A stretch of DNA of 64,000 bases. Source: Oxyruncus cristatus (taxonomy: Eukaryota; Chordata; Aves; Passeriformes; Cotingidae). The stretch is from positions 124,001-188,000 of the forward strand of contig VXAY01000169.1 of assembly GCA_013399855.1 (NCBI GenBank), given 5' to 3'. The first letter of the stretch is position 1; each line of letters starts with the position of its first letter. A program made the position numbers and the translations under genes. Positions 1-13,100 of the stretch are shown here, piece by piece. A model generated the notes under the pieces. The model ran no database searches. It was given only the letters and a program-made list of their open reading frames with translations, and was not told the origin of the DNA.

Positions 1-203
1 GAGGGTGGTGAGGCCCTGGCACAGGTTGCCCACAGAAGCTGTGGATGCCCCAACCCTGGAAGTGCCCAAGGCCAGGTTGGATGGGGCTTGGAGCAACCTG
101 GGAGAGTGGAAGGTGTCCCTGCCCAGGGCAGGGGGGTGGCACTAGATGACCTTTAAAGGCTCCTACCAACCCAAACCATTCTGTGATTCTATTCTGTGAC
201 TCC
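1..203 (+). repeat. CR1 retroposon, 3' end fragment
   Basis: The segment carries the standard 3' terminal block of one CR1 lineage: GAGGGTGGTGAGGCCCTGG, then 'gttgcccacagaagctgtgg', the 'ggtgtccctgccc' block and the 'ccaacccaaaccattctgtg' terminus. It ends in imperfect ATTCTGTG-type octamer repeats. It is truncated by the window edge and lies antisense within XPR1 intron 2. Confidence 0.92.
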
Positions 204-3200
204 AGTTCTGTACCTACCCTGACCTTTACTCCGAAACCACGTTACATTAATTACTGGTTAAGCAGAATTCAGTCACTTAGTGCTCACCACCTTCGAGGAA
301 GGCACTGTACCAACACCGTAGGTGGGTCTGCACTACTCTGAGGGCACAGAACAGGGCCTGAGGTGGTACAAAGCACACCTAAGTCGGTCTCTGTGCTGAC
401 TTGCTGAGAGCACTGAACTGCTTTTGACAGTAAAATGACTTTTACATGAACACATGGCACACCACATTTTCATAAAGGCATCTGTGCTCCAAATATTTTA
501 GTGAACATCCAGCTGTTCTCTCACACTGCTCTGCACCCTACTCCAACCATATGCACTGTTCACCTTGCAAATTTTACTGCCCCAGGCGAAGAGAAACCAG
601 ACATCATCTCCTTCTGTAAATGCTGGGACTCAGCCAAGTTCTCCTCCTGTCCACTGTTTGCACTCTCTGGAAGCTAACGTTTTCCACAAGCCCAATAACC
701 TACTTTTCTACAGCTAATCCAATACCTGGCATCAGGTCTCTGACTGAGAAGAGGATTGTCACGGGATTATACATTTTTTTTTTTTTTCCCGAGTTTACAA
801 ACTAGTTACAGAGGCCTCCAGACTGAATTACAGCCTGCACAGCAGCTAGGGTGTAGGACACCAACCCCCGTGCCCTTTATGGGCGTGCAACAACATTGTG
901 AAATAAAAGACAAAGCATTTATCTGCTTGTGGCTGCTCCTGATGTGCAGCAGCTCTGTTGAAGACTCCTTTAAGCCTTAAGCATTCCCATGTAAACAAAA
1001 CCTCAACCCCCTACACAGTAAGATTGTGCAATTGGAAGTAAGTGTTTATTTTGAAATAAAAAGACGTGCATATACACAGACAAACCATAAGCCTTTGATC
1101 AACCCCACAAAGCATGTCTATGTATAACAAAAACTGTCAGGCTCATAACTTCCTCTGGAAAAAAAAAAAAGTGATTTCCCACACCCTGCTTATTCACCAA
1201 GATTATTTATCACCCTAAAGAATCCTATTTTATTTATTCAGTAACACAAATAAATCCAAACTACAGATTTGTAGCTGCCAGTTAACATGGCAAGTGCATT
1301 ATAAATGAAAGCAGAAACTTGGGTGGAATCACATAGGACACACTGCCAGTGCTGGCACTCTCAGGATGTCCCAAACTTGCACCTCTTGCTTTTCTAATCC
1401 ATCACAAGTAAATAGGTGACCACACAGATTACACGTTCCCAGCAGAGGATCTCTGTCACCCCTAAAGCTTTTCCCTTACCAATCAAATATTATTTTAACA
1501 TCACCTCATGCATTTGGGATTGAATTCTATCCTAAAGCACCTCTACTCCCCACTCCTGCAAGTGTTACACCCCACACAACCAGTGTGATCCTCATTTAAA
1601 AGGTGCCACTGGAATTCAGGATTGGGGTTAAGTGGAATAAGTAATCTCTATAATAAGAGGATACAACAGAACGCTCTAGTACCACCTGATATTACAACAA
1701 TGTTTGTTTATGCAACTATTAACAGGAGGTTAAATTTCAATATCTGAAAGGTAAATATTCTAGGAAATAATATTAAGAGTGGACCCTGTCCACTCAAGCA
1801 GATAATCAGAATGAATAATTTAGAGCAGCACTTTCATCTCCGCTGCAGCTGAGAGGAGCTGCATCATAAGGAGCTTGGGGAGATGCCGACACATCTGCTC
1901 ACCAAGTAGAATAATCGGGAGGACTCTGAGAAAGAGTGGTCCAGTAACCTCTTTTACGTAGGTGACAAGTGGGACAGGAAGCAGTGGGAGGACAAGGAAT
2001 GCAAAAAAAAAAAAAAACCACGCAACAGCAACAAAAAAATCCACATGCCCCCAGTGAGGTCAGTATTTCACGCTTTTGCAATACTGCATATTCTGCCTCA
2101 GAGGAAAACAGAGCTACTCTGGGGTTTTGCCTCCACATTGTCACAGATTCCTCCTAAAGGTATCTCAGGGTCAAGGAAAGGGTGCCTGGCACACTTGAAT
2201 GCAGGCCCTTCCTGCCCTGCCATGAGGACTCAGGAGGCGTGAATAACATCGTGGAAGCAGCATCAGTTCATCCTGATTGATCCAGTAACAGTAAACAGTG
2301 CGTAACAAACAGCTAACAGAGCAAACACGCTTCAAAGAACTCTCCAGAAATCTAAGCAAGTCTCATCCTACAGCTGGGAATCGAGCTTCATTTGACGCTT
2401 TTTGCAGTGATGTGTATGGGATTGAATTAACAGACTAAACGCTAATTTGGTACAGATGTTGCTCAGGTGGAAGGATGGTGCAGGTTTCGTCAGGGGAATG
2501 CCTTGTAAAAAGATGATGAGCACCTGGAGGAGTAACACTGGCATATAAATACTGTCATTACAAAGTAGACAGATGGGGAAAAAATGTATCTTTGAACAGA
2601 TTAAAGAAGTCTATGTGTACCGGTAGGAACTGCCAATAAAGGCATGCTACAGTCTGGAATAACTCTGGTGAAACACAGGGGGCCACAGCACCTTGCAGTA
2701 GTGTCAAGGGCAGCTATAAACAACCTCCTCCTATCCTACAGCCTCGGTAGGTTTTGCTTATCCACATCTGCAAGGTTTCTGTTAACATAACAGTTTGTTT
2801 ACTGGCCGAAGGTAGGGAAAAGCACGTGGGCATTGAATCATCTCTATGTAGCACAATGAGAAGGGTCACATATAGATGCATAATAAATTGCACAGTTTAA
2901 AGCCAAGATCCTCTTTCCAGCAGCACTTTGCCCACTAAGGTAGCACAAGGACCATCACTTGTAGACCTTAAAAGCCATTCTGAAGTCAGCTTTATTTCCC
3001 CAACCACAAGCAGGAGATTCCTAAATACAAACCAAATGAAAGGTATTCACGATAGATGGCTCACCTATTACCTGCCTTGCCTATTCCTTACAACATACCT
3101 TGGTTGTTTAGCACTTCTTTTGTTGTTGTTTTAAAGAGTTTCCAAAATAGTTTCAGCATACTTCCAAGCCATACAAAGCATTTATGTATGTACACAAATT

Positions 3201-5871
3201 TTACTGGCTGACATAGTAAGTAGCCTGCAGCAGAAATCTTAGAAATTCATTCACAAGTCCCAGATTATACATCCAGCTGAGCAGAATAAAAATCAGGAAT
3301 AGCCTCGGCTTTGCTGTACAAAACCTCCCTCTTCTTCATAGCCCATTATATTAAGATTAGCTTTACAACTCATGCAAGGTAAATCAAAGCCAACTATGCA
3401 GGTCTGCAGCGTGCCTGTGATCAATTAGATCAATTAGAAAATGGATTTTAGTTAGACCAGTCTAAAATGAGATTATATCAGGCTCACACTGGGAAGCTGG
3501 GTTTCAGTAGCAAAGCCCTCTACTTTCTGTGCTAAGCTCAAAATAACACAGAAGTATCCATTGCAAAATCCATATTAAACTGAAAACATGCAGGCCAACA
3601 GCCAGCCCCTGACAATAGCTGCTAAATTCCCTCCCAAAGTTCAAGGAACTTGCTCCATCTCCTCTGACAGGGGCTTAAGCTGTGTTTTTGGGCACAGTTT
3701 GTGCACAGCCACACACTAAACCTGGCCTAAAGCTTCTATGAACAAAGGCAGACAGGCTTAAAGGAGAAGGATGTAAGCAACAGGGATGGAGAAATGGTCT
3801 TGATCCACTTCCAACACAAAAGGTGAAGGAATTGGTATAACTGCTCTCCACTTAAGGGCAGGTCAAGCAGATAGAGATAAATATGAGTGGTTCAAAAAAG
3901 TGTGGATTACTTTGTTCTCTACAGCACAGAGAAGAAGACCCAATTCCCTCCAAAAAGTGAACAGAATGCTGTTCTACTGATGAAAACTCTTAAGTCATTG
4001 CTTTCATTTTTTAAGGTTTTTAAAGTATCAAAGGAGGAAGAAGCACAAGTTCAAATTCTCACAGTGCTTAAAGAAGCATAAATATAATATTCTACCATTT
4101 TACTCTTCACATTCTCTTGCTTTGCCAAATATTTTACACCCAAACATAACAGCACATTAGAGAACAACACTGTATCACAAGATATATGATTTCTATTGAA
4201 AAGAATAAAAGCAAAATGCTGAATTAAAACCCTTTATCAATTCAGGTCCACCTTTAAATCCTAGGTATCCCCAAGCAAAACCCAGAAAATCCCATTCCAG
4301 CACAGACACCATTTGCTCACATTGTCAATAATAAACCAATGGGCAGAAGAGAGGGGAAAATAAAATATATTAAAAAAAAAGTCTTGTTTTTGCCCCAATT
4401 TTTCACACAAATAATGCTGGATTTTCAATAAAATCAGTAAGTTGTCTTTAAAAGTTCATATAGTCAGTGTGGTCTACACAAAACACTTTAGAGTTCCTCT
4501 TAGATCAAAAACTGGTTTTATGTTGTTGGAAAGATTTGGGGGTGATTTTTAGGCAATTTTGCCCCTCAAAATAATAAAGTGAGATTTCCCTCTTTTGCCA
4601 GTGTATTGCTAGCGAGTTTTCCAAAGATAGCACATGTATTTTGGATTCTAGGATCATAACCTTTAAAAAAGTACTTCCAGGTCCTGCACTTTAGGGAAAA
4701 GTGTGAGGGATTTAACAAAATTATCAGGGTAAATTGAGTGAGCAACTAAGTGTCAGGTTAAAACTAAAGATTATACCTGTCTTAGCATTGCTTCTATGAA
4801 GTTTTCAGCTTGGATTGCACCTCTGAAGAGTATAAAGACAGACTGTTCCATCCCACACAACCCCTCTTAGTCTATTAACTCTTGCAGCTTTTGTTTTAAA
4901 ATTCTAATCAAAGAGTAGGTAGAGTTTAATTAAAAAAAAATATTCCATGTTATTTTAACTGTCACACCTCATTTCCCAGTTCTAATCAACACAAGGAAAG
5001 TAGTTAACAAGCAAACTGAAGAGTGACCAGCATTATTATGTTAGACAACTGACTACACCCTGAGTAGCAGTTGTTCTTCTGCTCTATAAACATGCAAGAA
5101 GCCCAGAGCCACATTTAGAGATTAGTAAAATTACCACTGCACTGCATTCAAAGTGAAAATAATAAAGGTAAGGAGGTTATAAAACAGTTGAAAATCCATG
5201 GGAAGGGCAAGAAAGCAAGGAGAGAAGCAACAGAGGCAAAAAACTCCTCAGTACTTGAAAGACAACAAAAGGAAAAAAGAGACAAAGTAAAGGGCTCCAA
5301 TTTTGCACAAATCGTCCCTTAATTCAACACAGTATTCAAAATGCAGCGAGCTTAAAACCAATCCCTGTACTAAAACAATCTAGATAAGTCAGTGGCAATA
5401 AAGACATGCAAACAAGAAGATATACTCATGTCCACGTACGAGAGGCAGCACAGCATTCAGGGAGGACACACAACGAAAGGAGGAGACCCTTCCAGTTCAA
5501 ATCAGCAGTAACAAGCCAGGAACCAGTGTGTCTCTAGCACAGCTATCTCCCAGAGTGGCTGGCTGTCACACGAAAACAAAGGTCTGTTCTCAAGCCATGG
5601 AGAAAGTACTTCCACCACTGAATGCCCTTATAAGCAAGAGGAATCAAGCTGTTGAAGTCCCAAACTACACAAAGACATTTATTGTCCCAATGACAGAGGA
5701 CAAATAGTTCTAACAATCAAAAATAGCACGCAGGCTGTGAAAGGCCAGGCATTTGCCCATCAGTATATGAAGTTTACCAATTTAGGAGGACTGAGGACAG
5801 AAAAGTAGCAGGGCTACATGTCCAGCGTCCAATGCCAAGAAAAGCACAACTCTGGGTTACAATTTGCTTAC
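1..5871 (-). other. XPR1: XPR1 intron 2 (partial)
   Basis: Non-coding AT-rich sequence downstream of XPR1 exon 2. The first 200 bases are a CR1 3' end. A small inverted repeat (ATTTTAG/CTAAAAT, 3445-3451 and 3462-3468) lies beside two copies of GATCAATTA near 3419-3437. Several short A-runs are present (1159-1170, 2000-2014, 4373-4380). I saw no further exon, RNA gene or sizeable tandem repeat. Confidence 0.75.
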
Positions 5872-5923
5872 CTTCTATAGAAGGGGCCTGGTCCACAGCT
5901 GCATATAGCATCTCTTTCAAAGC
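5872..5923 (-). CDS. XPR1: XPR1 coding exon 2 (52 bases, SPX domain)
   Basis: This very short exon reads, in phase 0 from exon 1, ALKEMLYAAVDQAPSIE plus the first base of the next codon. The human protein has a closely similar segment at the same place (residues 24-40), with conservative changes such as Leu for Phe and Glu for Asp. The acceptor is cttgcag and the donor is gtaagc, both read on the minus strand. The segment continues the SPX helical hairpin. Lys26 is the partner of Tyr22 in the phosphate-binding cluster described for SPX domains. The exon is too short for simple ORF finding and was recognised from protein similarity plus splice sites. It ends in phase 1. Confidence 0.9.
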
Positions 5924-6704
5924 CTGCAAGGGAGAGGGAGAGAACAAGGAATACAGTTAGTATTAAAAAGGAAAGAAAAATTACATTGTTTTGATAAGAC
6001 TGTTTGAAAACAAAAGCAATTAAAGCCCTTTTATCCTCCAGACTGGCACAGAAAGCTTTGGTACGTGATGTCAATGCTCTCACACGTATTCCTGTTCACA
6101 AACGAAAACAGGTTCATGTTTACTGACTGCTTTGTCTAAAGCCTGTTATCTTACTAATCTATAAAATTTATTCCAACCATACCTTTCAACGACTCCCTTT
6201 GGAAAAATGTTTCCCAGTTGGTAGGTTGTTAAAGGCTTTACATTAAAAAAAAAAAACAAAACGAAGAAATAGCAACAAAACCTGAAGTGTTGCGTGACAC
6301 GAAAGAGTTTATCAGGGCAAATGGAGGGAAAGCAGCCTCAGGGACTTCCTGTTATACAGGAGCACAGAAACACACATACATTCTAAAAGCTGAAGACAAC
6401 GTGACGAAGGAGATTAGGGAACCAAGGGTGACGGCCTTCTCTCGAGGTGGGGTCTGAAGGACAACGTTAACACCAGCCAGAATTGTTAGCCAGGTGTTCA
6501 GGTTCTGGAGACACCAAACTCCTTCCGTTACCAGAGCCAGGGGAGAGGAAGGAACCACATCCGAAACCTCAGCACTTGCAGCTCCTTTTCGGAATTCCTC
6601 TTTTCAGACAGTTGTTAAGGCGTTGGGATTATTCCAGTCATAGATTAAAGATTTGCTCAGTCACATCAAATAAATTGAATTCAGATCAATGGGTGAAGGA
6701 ACGA

Positions 6705-7152
6705 AGCAATTCCAAGAGAGGGTCACAATGATCATCAGAGGGCTGGAGTCCCTCTGCTCCGGAGACAGGCTGGGAGGGCTGAGGGTGCTCAGTCTGGAGA
6801 AGGGAAGGATCCAGGAAGACCTTACCCCCCCTTCCAGTGCCTGAGGGGGCTTGAAAAGAGCTGCAGGGACTTCGGACAAGGGCATGGAGTGACAGGATAA
6901 GGGGGGGGAAATGGATTCAAACTGACAGAGGGCAGATATTAGGGAAAAATTCTTTACTGTGAGGGTGGGGAGGCCCTGGCACAGGTTGCCCAGAGAAGCT
7001 GTGGCTGCCCCATCCCTGGAAGTGTTCAAGGCCAGTTTGGACAGAGCTTGGAGCAACCTGGGATAGTGGAAGGTGTCCCTGCCCATGGCAGAGGGTTGGA
7101 ATCAGATGGTCTTTAAGGTCCCTTCCAACCCAAACCATTCTAGGACTCTATG
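6705..7152 (+). repeat. CR1 retroposon, 3' fragment
   Basis: A 5'-truncated CR1 of about 450 bases. It starts in the region coding for the end of the reverse transcriptase (an 'agagggtcacaatgatcatc' block), passes through the 'ttcaaactgac...ttaggg' block and ends 'ccaacccaaaccattctagg'. It belongs to the same 3' lineage as the copies at 1, 10926 and 52272. A G-run at 6901-6909 and a C-run near 6827 are local expansions. It lies antisense in XPR1 intron 1. Confidence 0.92.
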
Positions 7153-10100
7153 AACAACTTGAGCCATAATTTTGGAACTAGAAGCGACCAGGAAGGACCC
7201 AATCCTACTGAAAAGTGATTTGTTTACACACACCTCGTATCTTGATGCACATCGTGCACTTGAGTACTCTCCACCACTGTAAAAACTAGATCTTACTCCC
7301 TCACTTCTGAGCCCACAGAAATCTAACACACAAAATTCATTCAGGTCGGCTTCGTTCCTGTGTCTTCTGCCTGGTTCCCAACATATCCCACACTTCCATA
7401 ATCCTGCACCTCTGCCTTTACCATCTTGCCTGTCATAGGCCCCCAGGTCACAACCTCCCAGCCTAAATGACAAATACTCCAATACCCTCAAGGCAAAAAC
7501 CACAAGCTCAGCAGCTGGAAACTGAGCGCTGTTGTAACCCGGTGGTTACGATCCTGTTAAGCAAATACAAGGTCTAAAGGACATGTCTGTTTATCACAAG
7601 ATATCCAAGGTGGCTGCTTGCACCGGCCGTTCTGGCATCTCTCAAAGGTCTGGCTCCTGAGTCCACAGAGGTCTCAACAAAGGTCACTTGCATAATTGTT
7701 TTCCCAACTGAGCCGCTGCTGAATGATCCTCATTCCAGTGGCTCAGCTCTCCTCTACCCTCGGTGCTTTCCTAAAATTCCTCAGGAACACTGGCCTCTTC
7801 AGCCCCTTTCCCCCATGACTCACTGGTCAGCAGCACATGATCTGCCCTCTGCACATCAAGTGGTCAAAAACTCTTCCTCCTTTTCCACCCCACTCGTCAT
7901 CCTCACCCACCTGTAACTTTTTCCATGAACCACAACCCCACAGCACAGGATAAACAAACCAGGAGAGACAGAGAATTGAAAGTCACTGTAGTAACAACTT
8001 CCATCTCTTAATCCACCCAGAGGTAAACTCAATGTAATTCCCATCTCTGGTTTTATCAGTCATTTAAAAAAATAAATAAATTAAAAAGGACAACACTGAT
8101 GGTCCTGCACTAAGCAATCTTGAAAGCTGAAGGTGTCATTCGTCCCACAGACCTCTCCCCATGCAGACTGACATATTACAGTCTGGCAGCTGCAGGGCAG
8201 CAGATTTTGTTACTGCTTTCCTGACCTATATAAGTAAACCAACAACCTGAAAGTGAAAGGCTCGGTGCTCCCTCACACCTAAAGTATTCAGTCCTCTGGA
8301 TTACAGAATTTTAGAACTGATCGTTTACTGAAGTTATCCATCACTGTCAACTTCAAACATTAAAGAATTACTCTTTCTGCCCTCAAACTAAGCAAAACAG
8401 GTTATTATTTCCGTGCTTTAAATGGTGCCAGTGATACACCTCGCAACCGCAGTGAACTTGTGTAAATAGGTATGAGAGAACAAAAAAAAAAACCCAAAAA
8501 AGCAGAAAGAAAACACTTAAAAATGCAACTATCAAACCTTAAGAGTGAACAAATTCAAGGACAGAAACCTTAAAACACTCAAAAAACCTGCCTTTTTCAA
8601 GGAGTCTTTCAAACCTCGTCTAAGCTCATCCGCTAACAGCCCGAAGGACAAATAGTGAAATAGCACAACAGATTTGTGTCAGGAGGTGGCAAGCCTGGGT
8701 GTGAACTGCCTATCATGAAGCTGGGTTTGACAGCAGAATTGGCCACGTCCCAAAAACTGAAAGCCTGTTTCTGGAAGAGAGACTCTGAAGGCAAGCAGGC
8801 AACCTCAGCTATCGGCTTCCTTTTCCCCACCTACTTCCTGCTGCAGGTTGTGTCTCAGAGACATGTCTAAAACTCAGCAACCTCTTTCTCTTCTCCAACA
8901 GCAAAAGGACTTAAAAACCTGGGGTGTCCCTAAGAGGGAAGGGAGGTCACCTGCCCACATCTTTGCCCATCTATGCAATGAACTTTGCACCGGTAATAAC
9001 TGTTCTGATTCTCCTCCTTCCCCAGCTGCCGCGATTTCAAAGGTGCTATGCACTTTCCCTATAAAAATATCACCAGACTTCTGCAGATAAAGAAATTCAG
9101 GCCAGATGACCTGCAACGAAACAGCCATCTGGCAACTGTACAACTCCAGTGAGTTCCATCAGCTGGACGTGCAGACGTACAGTTGCGTTTAAAAGTCTGA
9201 ACAGACGGAGCAATGTTCTCCTGAAAGCACTCCAAGGATGGACAGGAGAGCAAAAGAGATCAGCAGGGTTTGTGGATAAACAGAGGACTAGCAACCCAAC
9301 ATATTCACTGCATCAAAAAACGAACACTAAATGCAGCAAAGCACATTCTCAGCAAAAAAGCATCAGCTGAAATTCATCTAACAGTCACCTGAATCTCTTC
9401 AGTACTCACTACAGGGAAATGAGCATCCTGTTGTCTGACACAAAAAGATGGGATTTTGTTTGTTTTCCAATTTTTATTTTGCGCTAAAGGAACAGTAGGG
9501 TAAACGAACAGTCCAAAACTTTAGGTTTTAATTAAGGCAAGAAATGCACTGAAGCAGTGCATGCCACGGTGATAACTTAACTCACTAGGAAAAGGCTACT
9601 CACTTCACAGGAGAAAAAAAAAACTCTGCCAGATCCCCTAAGACAAGGTGAGCAAACCTTTTCCCTGCTGCTTCCAAGGTGAGGGCACATCCAGGGGTCA
9701 CTACCCTGTTGCACAGTGAGAATCTGCCTGCTCCACACTGCCAGGTTGCCCCAGTTCACATGCAAAATCACTGCCCCCTTCTGCTGCGCGCTTTGCCCAG
9801 AGAAAGCAGCAGGTACAGAAACACGAGGCGTTGCTTTTAACAGTTTGGAAGTTTTTGGATGCCAGCCATTGAAATCAAGACCAAAGTTGTTTGAAACTTT
9901 CACGTATTGAGCATTTAACATCACTGAGAAGCATTTCAACAAGTTGGGCATTTGTCAATACGTGTTTTTAAACTCAACTGCCTCCAGGGAGCTGCCTGAT
10001 AAAGACACTCCGTATTCCAACAGGAAAAATTCCCCTTTACATTGGGATTGTGTATTATGGTGACACTGGTCCTCACATAAAGCCCTCCTCATCATTTGCA

Positions 10101-10925
10101 CTGACTTAGGCTTCCAGAACCATCAGCTATGGATGGATTTTTCCTAGTAAATGTGACACATCCAATCTGCATGTTTGCATGCATTTTTAGAATGGAAATT
10201 TGAATGGAAAGTCAAATCAAGTCAATCAAGGTTTGGGTAAAGCTCTATGCTAACATTGACTCAGTCATGGTAAATGTCTTTGGGAAATGCTGAATGAAAC
10301 AGAACAGCATTCATTGTCATCTTTCTTTTCTGTAAGCCAGGTGCTCTCTCTCAAAAAGCAGACATACAGTAACGGTCACTAGATAAGAATCTAAGCGACA
10401 CCTAGCAAAATGTATCTTCTTTTCGCCTGTTTAAAGAAAATTAATGGATTTTTCTCTCTCTAAAGCTCTTCTCCTGACCAAGCGCCTGCCCTAAGCCTGG
10501 GCAACTTCCGTCCTTCCTACAAGCACATCTACAATACTTAAACAGATTTTTGGAGGGAAAGATCACGTTAATGGTAAGAACGCTGAGGACTGTCAACTGC
10601 TAAAGACCATCTGAAAGTGAAGCTGCATTTTTAGGTATTAAAGGCACAAGTCTCCTTCTTCTTCCTGACATTATCAGCCACAGATCACACCCCTCTCCTG
10701 GTCCGACTGGCAAAGCTCCCTGCACGCACGCTCACCGTGCAGCCCGTCAAAGGATCTCACAAGTTACCTGGGCCCTGCCAAGCTCTGGGGCTCTCTGACT
10801 GCACAAATCACCTGCTCGCCAATGGAAATAGCTACAAATACCAGAGTAGAAAAAACAAGATGAGACCATGTAACTTTATGATACAGAATGACTCGAAGAA
10901 AGCAGTTTCTAGATCATCTTTTAGT

Positions 10926-11202
10926 CCTTTCAAGGGGGAATGGCTTCCAACTGAAAGAGAGGAGGTTTAGATTAGATATTAGGAAAAAATTCTTTATTTT
11001 GAGGGTGGGGAGGCCCTGGCACAGGTTGCCCAGAGAAGCTGTGGATGCCCCAGCCCTGGAAGTGTCCAAGGCCAGGGTGGATGGGGCTTGGAGCAACCTG
11101 GTCTAGTGGGAGGTGTCCCTGCCCATGGCAGGGGGGTTGGAATGAGATGAGGTTTAAGGTCCCTTCCAACTCAAACCATTCCATGATTCTGTGATTCTGA
11201 AC
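10926..11202 (+). repeat. CR1 retroposon, 3' fragment
   Basis: Begins with the 'ggcttccaactgaaagag' block, continues with 'gaggtttagattagatatta' and GAGGGTGGGGAGGCCCTGG, and ends 'ccatgattctgtgattctga', which contains the octamer-like CR1 terminus. It is close to the consensus and probably one of the younger copies here. Antisense in XPR1 intron 1. Confidence 0.93.
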
Positions 11203-12867
11203 TTGACATGGGAAGTCCCTGGAAACAGGAACGATGTTTTCAGAGTTAAAAGCCTACCCAAGAAAATCTCTCACTCTGAAACAGTGATTACTGTTTTAAT
11301 TAAGAAGGAAAATATATAAATTGCCAGATGAAGAAACATTACAGTGCTACTAAATATACAAATAATGTATTACTGTGTTACTATGATGCATTCTGTAAGC
11401 AATATTGTACACAAGTAACACAAGCAGCGTTTAACCTCACGTTTGCTCATCAACAACTTGGAATTTTTCTAGACAAAGGAGGGCTGGATTCTTTTTGCCT
11501 CAGGTATAAATCAGCAGGTAAACTGAGGTAGCACTGGGCTTTTACACAGTGCACCCACACGACCACCAGTCACTGAATAATAAATAATTCCATCACTGTA
11601 ATATGCATGAGCAGGAGGCTGACTCACATCCAGCCAGCTCCAACAAGGCAAACAAAGAGTTTGGAAGTTATTACTAAAAGGGAGGGTGAGGTTTTTGTTG
11701 TCTTTCACTCTACATTAAGCTGTCTGTCCAAGGAGGAGATTACCTAAGATTAGAAGGAGTAAACAACTTGAAGGAAGTTTTTACTGAAATCTACGTTTTA
11801 AACTGGGATGAGGGAAGGGAGAATGACATAATAATACTGCCCTAGTTAAAACAGCTGAAAATTAACCTCCTATAATGAAAAGAGTGGCTGATGAGCAGGA
11901 GAGTTGTTGCCACATTAATCGAGGTGTCGTAGTTCACTGGGTCTCCTCACCCTCTTGCACATCTGTCTGCTCAGCATGCAGCCAGATCTTCTGCCCTTCT
12001 ATTTCCCCCTTGCCTTCCCTTCCAAACCTTCTCTTAGTAAGATATCCGAGTTTTCTGTTTCCAGGAACAGAAGACAACTCTCACAGGGAGAACCCACCGG
12101 AGACACGACGCAGAGCTAAGCTGGTCCTTCATTTTATCAAGACAATGGCTTTCCTCCTCATCAAAGACTGATGCATTATTTGGCCTTCTAGTTCTCCACA
12201 TAATTCAAACAGATCAGAATATTGCTCTAAAGCCAATTTCAACTGCAGTTTTTATTTAAACATCAGTTCCTCTGCAGTCAGGTAAAGGAAACAAAGGAAG
12301 AGTGAAAAAGGCAAATATAAACTTTTGAAGCACAACATTGTAACAAAGCAAGCTAAGAGAAATGTGGCTTTCCTTGCAAATGCAGACAGATTAAAAGGCA
12401 TAGTGTAAATAAATTGCTATTACAGTCCTAGAGAGAAAATGCAGGCCTTCAAACTGTAACAAATGTTGTGTGGTTTTAACTGAGTCAATCAGTCAAGAAG
12501 TTCTGCTGATCACGGCTGTCCTATAATCAGCTTTCCGTTGTCTAGATTTAATTATTACTCGTGGAAGAGACCGGCATCGCTGGCACCTGCCACTTCTACT
12601 GCTAACACTGAAATAGGAAATGGTTTTACTACAAATAACCATCTCCAGCTTCGTCTAGTTAAACCCAAGCCACCGGTGTGATAAATCTGAAACGAAGCAA
12701 TCAGCGTGACCTTTAGCAGGCTGGTGTGATAAAGCCTGAAACGCTGTATTCTGCAGATAATTTACAATTAATGCAGCAGAACTTGGTGTAAACAGTGCCC
12801 ATAAACGCCCCGATAGGAGTGTGAAAAAGCGAGATGCAAAGCCTTATTTAAAACGATAACACAGGAC

Positions 12868-13100
12868 TTGATGGGGCTTTGGTGCCTCACTCTGGGTGGC
12901 TCAGGGGAGTTGACGGGGGTTTTGTGCCCTGTTTTCGGGTCGCTTAGGGTTGTTGATGGGGGTTTGGTGCCCTGTATTGCGTCGCTCAGGCGAGTTGATA
13001 GGGGTTTAGTACCTCGCTTCTGGTGGCTCAGGAGAGTGGACGAGGACTTGGTGCCCTGTTTCGGGTCGCTCAGGGGAGTCGCCAGGGGTACCTGTGGCCC
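12868..13100. repeat. 42-bp minisatellite, five full units plus a partial unit
   Basis: Units start at 12868, 12910, 12953, 12995, 13037 and 13079, giving lengths of 42, 43, 42, 42 and 42 bases. Each unit has the pattern TTGAtgGGGgtTTgGTgCCc..., then a 'gtcgctcaGGggag'-like end. Units 1 and 4 share a 'cTggtggctcagg' variant, whereas 2, 3 and 5 share 'gtcgct(c/t)agg', suggesting higher-order duplication. Because 42 is divisible by three, both strands stay open. The apparent 153- and 164-residue frames across it (with repeats like LSDPKQGTK on the minus strand) are most simply products of the repeat, not genes. Confidence 0.9.

Noticed and set aside
1..5871. XPR1 exon 3
   Set aside because: I looked for the next SPX segment on the minus strand and found nothing similar with splice sites, so it is assumed to lie outside the window.
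6661..7503. Minus frames of 141, 73 and 133 codons in XPR1 intron 1
   Set aside because: They are wholly or partly antisense CR1 sequence; no domain or splice context.
9577..9951. Minus frame of 124 codons
   Set aside because: No recognisable motif and no splice or codon-use support; length is possible by chance in this much sequence.
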